From Eumeta japonica (lineage: Eukaryota; Arthropoda; Insecta; Lepidoptera; Psychidae): a DNA stretch of 64,000 nt. The position numbers were made by a program, and so were the translations under genes. Shown one piece after another: positions 60,001 through 64,000 of this stretch. The stretch is taken from assembly GCA_005406025.1 (NCBI GenBank), contig BGZK01001411.1:1-64000 (forward strand), read 5' to 3'. The notes under the pieces were generated by a model. It saw only the letters and a program-made list of their open reading frames with translations, was not told the origin of the DNA and did no database searches. Every line of letters starts with the position of its first letter. Position 1 is the first letter of the stretch.

Positions 60001-62439
60001 GGTTCTCCGAGTCTCATATATATTTAAAAACATGAAATTTAATTTCTATTTAAGAAAAAAGAGGACGACTTAAATAAAATTATATATAAAATATTATGAT
60101 GGGCAATTCATATAATGCTAGTTTGAAATATGCCATTTTTAATTCTTGAGTCCATAAAAATAAATAATCAAAAATGATTAATTTTTTTTTCAAACCACAT
60201 GGAAATCCGTTCTTGTTGAATAACTTTGAGCAAGATAAAAATTACTTTTTCGTTTTAATCTCTAATTCGAAATTAAGCTCGACCATAATTTTTGATAAAA
60301 TTTGTTTCTAAATATGACTAGTTTAAACTTTCAATAGTGGTAAGATCATTGCATAAGTATGACTTCACGACAACAATAGCGACATTATTATAAATTTTAT
60401 TAAATTCTGATGACACTAAAACTGTCGTTTGGCGCAGCTGTTAGCGTATACATATATAAAAAATAATATCCAGGTCTATCTGTGCAGTTTCCTTTATTAT
60501 ATAGTGTGCGTTGTCATACGATTAAACTAAAATGATTTATAGTTTCATTGTTACAAAATTAAATCGGTTTCCATTTCACTTTTATCACCATCATACACCA
60601 ATTTTCATAGTTATTAGTCGAAGAACTAAAAGCTATGTTGCAGCGCCATCTAGCGGTGAGTTATAGCTAAATGGATAGCACAAAAATGTTTGCTGAGTTT
60701 AAGCACTTACGTATACCAATTTTTATAGCGATTGATTAGTTTGTAGAAATTATTAGCACTACAGTGCCATCTAGTGGCAAGTTATGACAAAGCATATCCT
60801 TTTTCATGAAAACATACATGTATGTAGTAACTTGCATAGTGTTCGGTCAAACGGTGATTAAACTTCGGTCTGACCAACATTAGTTTTAATGTATATGTTT
60901 GATTAATAGAATCAATAAATTCATAGCCCAGTTTTGCTTACGTAATGCATTTTTTTAGTATGTACGCTTGAGTCATTCAAGTAAACATACCTCGTCAAAC
61001 AAAAACTAAACCGATACGTTACGTATTTCGCGTTGAATTACAAGAAAAACTGTTCGCTATCAATGTAACACCGATTAACGGGTAATGTAGTGGAATAACC
61101 CGAGTTTTTTTATTGTAAGATCTCGTTATTAACATAACGCCACCGTTCGTAGTGTAGTGATGAGACTTATTACAATAATCGGTGTATGACTGATGTAACA
61201 TTGACGTAACTGTGACTTGCCAGGCGCGCACCTGCCCACGCCGCCGCCGACGCCGGAAGCGATCCTGAAGGCTTTGGAGAGGAACGCGCAGGAGGAAGCC
61301 GCTGGAGTCTTCGATGACGGTTAGACATGTTATATTTTGATGATGAAACTGATCGATATACACCGGATGAACTTGCCGTGTGATCAATGGCTTAGCTAGG
61401 GCAAGGCGGCGGGGGCGACCCGCACCGGGTACCACCCATTTAGGGGGGACAGTCGAGCTTATCCGACCTCAAATTTTGATTAACAATAAATGCACAACGA
61501 CATATAAAAATTGTTTATCATCACACATGACATTCTCTTCAACTTAACAATGCCCCGGGCGACACCCAGGTTAGCTACGCCACTGTGTGCGATGGTTTTT
61601 TTCGTTATTATAAACTAGTTTTGTTGTATGCGAAGGATCTTTAAAACGTTACGTCGGAGATGGATAGAATATCTGAGTTATAAGAACGATAAGGGAAGAG
61701 GTAACTAATTACCAAATAAAATGAAAACGAAGCGGTGACTGTTGGTGGTGAGTATTCAAATACATTGCCTTCGGTTTAGATCTGGTTGTTAACTTAAATC
61801 CAATCGTACCTCTTGCTCTGTACTCTGGAGGTCGCTTAAGCCGTCTGTCACGAACGTTGTCATTGCATTGATGAGAGCGGTCGTTGCCTACTCTCAACCC
61901 GCATCAGGCCAACGTAAAAGGCTTAAGGTCTGAAGATCCTCAAACTGGAAATAATTGCATTCATTGATTGCAGCACACTCTACCACAATAAAGTGATTAA
62001 ATTGCGATACAACAAAAACAAAAAGTCATACTTAAGTTTTGAATTACAATTGAAATTAAAATGTTGTATCTGCAAGTTGTACTTACAATTGGTGTAATTG
62101 AGCAATTTCGTTTATCTAACATATTCAGCGTATATAATTCGGTACTTCCAAAATTTTTAGCATTCATGCGATATTTTTAGAAAAATTTGTATTGAATAAG
62201 AAAAGATGTCGCATTATTAAATAATGAAATTCAAATAAATTCCAATTTTGAATTATTCATTAACGTGACTTCAAATCGGTTTTTACTAATTAATTATGAA
62301 AATCTATGCAGGTAGTTACAAAGAGCAGGCTCAAATTCAAGAAGGATTCGCGCATCCGGCGCCCACGCACAACACCCAGTACGAAGTAACGGCCGCGTAC
62401 CCAGAAAATTCTGATCAAACTGAATATCATTATAAATAA
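57030..62439 (+). CDS. RR-1 cuticular protein, gene 2 (4 exons)
   Basis: Exons: 57030-57038 (ATGTACGCG, donor gtaggt), 57137-57545 (acceptor ttgttacag, donor gtatgt), 61224-61319 (acceptor acttgccag, donor gttaga) and 62312-62439 (acceptor tctatgcag, stop TAA). The spliced length is 642 nt, giving 213 residues. A signal peptide ([16 protein letters not shown]) is followed by a Gln/Tyr/Pro-rich region with YQQ and GYPQ-type motifs. The RR-1 domain carries [15 protein letters not shown], an intact ADENGF core and GAHLPTPPP. The tail ends TEYHYK. Family role: secreted chitin-binding structural protein of the cuticle. Intron 2 is long (57546-61223) and splits the RR domain between HAQ and GAHLPT in phase 1; gene 1 is uninterrupted there. 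Introns 1 and 3 correspond to those of gene 1. Intron 2 holds a tandem duplication and CTCF-like motifs; intron 3 holds a MITE. No frameshift or internal stop was seen. Confidence 0.95.
57812..58082. repeat. Tandem duplication of about 137 bp in intron 2 of cuticle gene 2
   Basis: The unit starting gcatttatatttgtagttt at 57812 is repeated from 57949. Both contain tccttacatattttattcga, ccgtaa and tcttatttatataaggagtt, and end cttattgaaaatagtttt. Few differences separate the two copies, so the duplication is fairly recent. Confidence 0.85.
58899..59580. other. Interval bounded by matching hairpins, intron 2 of cuticle gene 2
   Basis: ggaacgaagttcct at 58899 recurs inverted as aggaacttcgttcc at about 59566. 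A second hairpin (tggtgtcccacgacacca) follows. Inside is a short exon-like start at 59256-59307 ([17 protein letters not shown], then donor gtaaat). This may be a mobile element carrying a coding remnant; because each motif is itself nearly palindromic, the match of ends is weak evidence. Confidence 0.35.
60595..60785. repeat. Two diverged units with CTCF-like motifs, intron 2 of cuticle gene 2
   Basis: Unit 1 (accaattttcatagttatta, then gcgccatctagcggtg at 60643) and unit 2 (accaatttttatagcgattg, then gtgccatctagtggc at 60764) have a period of 121 bp. Reverse complements CCGCTAGATGGCGC and CCACTAGATGGCAC fit the CTCF core. Binding is not shown by sequence alone. Confidence 0.5.
61385..61585. 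mobile_element. hAT-like MITE in intron 3 of cuticle gene 2
   Basis: The left end caatggcttagctagggc and the right end ggttagctacgccactg (inverted) are terminal repeats of the CAGTGGCGTAGCTA type. The flanking 8-mers cgtgtgat and tgtgcgat match at 6 of 8 positions, consistent with an aged 8-bp hAT target duplication. The length is about 200 bp with no ORF. Confidence 0.65.
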
Positions 62440-64000
62440 ATGAATGCAGAAGAACCAAAAATTGAACACGATGCGCAAAAGAGTGTAAAAAAGCTTTGTG
62501 AATACCATTCAAATTTCGCGGACGTTCCTATAAATACTTTTTAAAAAATATGGTAAACATTTGAGATACCTAAACACCAGACTTAATAGTTATTAAGTAC
62601 CTATTTTATTTTATAAGCAATCAGAATATCATTATATGATAATATTTTTTTAAAACACAGAAGTACAGACACTGTTCTAATAGTCGATTTCGATAAAAGA
62701 CAGTATTAAATTATAAACGTCAACTGACGTATACCAGCTGTGACGTCACGTGGTCGAAAACGCGATTGATCAATCGTTTTCAGTGCTACGCCTATTGCTT
62801 ATCACAAGTATTGTGTTGATGTATATTGAATTAATAGTTTTTTTACATTTTTACGTCAATCGTCAGTTGTCAGTCGGCCTCTCATGTCGACAATCATCGA
62901 GAGTGGTGTGTCATTAACTTCCGTTATTGTCTTGATGAAAGTCGCACACATTATAAATGTAATAATTGTAATATTTTGATAAGTAACATCTTAGCTCGCG
63001 CTATGCGGTTGCTTAGCGAAACTAAATTCGCGAATTTAACGGAAATTTGTGACAGGAAGTAGGGTAAAGCGCGCGCTATTCATTTCTGAATGATTACTCG
63101 ATGCGGCCAATAGGCGGCGCTAGTGCTGCTTCTCAGCGAGAGCGAACTTTGTCAAATATTTTTGGAAAATTAATACTTAATATGCGAGTCATGTATTAAC
63201 AACAATTTTGGTATTTGCCGAAGTTAAATATTGTAAAATCGCTCATGGCTATTGTAAGATACGTTTTCTTTTTGTTTTAATTAGCACTGTTTTGTTGTTA
63301 ATTGTAACAATTCTTAATATGCATAAGGAAGGAATCATGACTGGCTACTAATATTTAAAATGGTTAAGTTGTGTAAATTTTTTGAAATTTTGTTTATACT
63401 GTTTGTTATAATTTAGAAAAAAGAAATTTTGAAAAAGGAAAATAATTAGAACTGTTATTTGTTTTAAATCCAGCACAACCATTGTTTGTGTGTGTTATTT
63501 TAATAAACAAAAATTTGTTGCTAAATGATTTTTTTGCATCGATGATCGAGAAACAGGTTGTATAAAATTCTTTTATTTTACAATTGAAATAGTTGCAAAT
63601 TTAACTAACTCCACTTATTAATTCAATGCACATTTATATTATTTAGACATATACAAAAGGAAAACTTGGAAATCACAGAATACATGATGTATAACACCGG
63701 TTCTTATAATTTTAACTATACATACTATATATAAAGACATTTTATGTGGGCATTTCATATCTGGGTGAATACATCTGAAGTTGTTTAAACACAATATTTT
63801 AAATTGAATTACAGATTTTAAACTTTTTATAACTTAAAAGTAACAATTCCAATTATAATGATAACGTATAAGGAATCACTCCATAAACTTATATAATGAT
63901 ATTCATCACAATACGTATAGTGATTCATGTATACTGCTGGACTAGGGCTTTCCCAATGTGTCTTGATTGCCACGTTCGATAGGCTGAGATTTCTTTCGGA
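62440..64000. other. Downstream of cuticle gene 2
   Basis: A GC-richer segment (62690-63150) with CRE/E-box and CCAAT-like motifs is followed by AT-rich sequence. No ORF or exon could be supported to the end of the window. Confidence 0.45.
62741..62753. promoter_or_regulatory. Overlapping CRE and E-box
   Basis: TGACGTCACGTGG contains a perfect CRE (TGACGTCA) overlapping CACGTG. It lies 300 bp downstream of cuticle gene 2 in a GC-richer stretch (62690-63150) that also has ggccaataggcgg near 63107. It could be an enhancer or the promoter of a gene outside the window. Motif match only. Confidence 0.3.

Noticed and set aside
61019..61435. 138-codon minus-strand ORF
   Set aside because: It is antisense to exon 3 of cuticle gene 2 and runs into the MITE.
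1..64000. CRISPR arrays or bacterial operons
   Set aside because: No regularly spaced identical repeats and no clustered intact ORFs; the gene structure is eukaryotic.

Overview
This is an AT-rich eukaryotic window, almost certainly from a lepidopteran (moth or butterfly) genome. The evidence is two spliced RR-1 cuticular protein genes with the insect-type three-codon first exon, mariner-family transposon remains, tRNA-derived SINE heads, and short dispersed repeats of kinds familiar from lepidopteran genomes. Nothing looks bacterial: there are no operons and no long unspliced ORFs.

Only two genes are solid, both on the + strand and both encoding secreted chitin-binding RR-1 cuticular proteins. 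Gene 1 spans 43540-45778 (4 exons, 209 residues by my count). Gene 2 spans 57030-62439 (4 exons, 213 residues). Each has a TATA box about 70-85 bp upstream of its ATG, a first exon of only three codons, and a final intron in phase 1 right after the FDDG motif. The middle intron lies at a different place in each gene. They are probably members of a cuticular-protein cluster that may continue outside the window, and are expected to be secreted by epidermis to bind chitin in the procuticle.

The other roughly 55 kb (1-43460, the 11 kb between the genes, the introns and the right end) is mostly transposon debris in AT-rich DNA. Recognisable pieces are: three copies of a repeat that opens with GGGTTCCG and closes with a hairpin (871, 7401, 15605); a mariner inside the third copy, itself holding another insertion (15605-18165); a second decayed mariner (about 27302-28500); a non-LTR retrotransposon 3' end (35930-36470) and short pieces sharing its tail (3720, 8595, 41085); elements carrying a drifting TTCGAT-like hexamer repeat (60, 19145, 31940, 47222, 53745); SINE heads (30890, 40190, 46045); a 5S-rRNA-like remnant (51806); a 0.54 kb foldback element (48139-48676); and a small hAT-like MITE in the last intron of gene 2 (61385-61585).

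I found no CRISPR array, no intact tRNA or rRNA gene, no intact transposase and no gene cluster suggesting a new biochemical system. The most interesting material is the intron history of the two cuticle genes, the three-layer nested insertion, the covarying terminal hairpins of the GGGTTCCG repeat, the foldback element, and a duplicated intronic segment with CTCF-like motifs. Several GC-richer islands could hide single exons or promoters of genes extending beyond the window, but sequence alone does not settle this.
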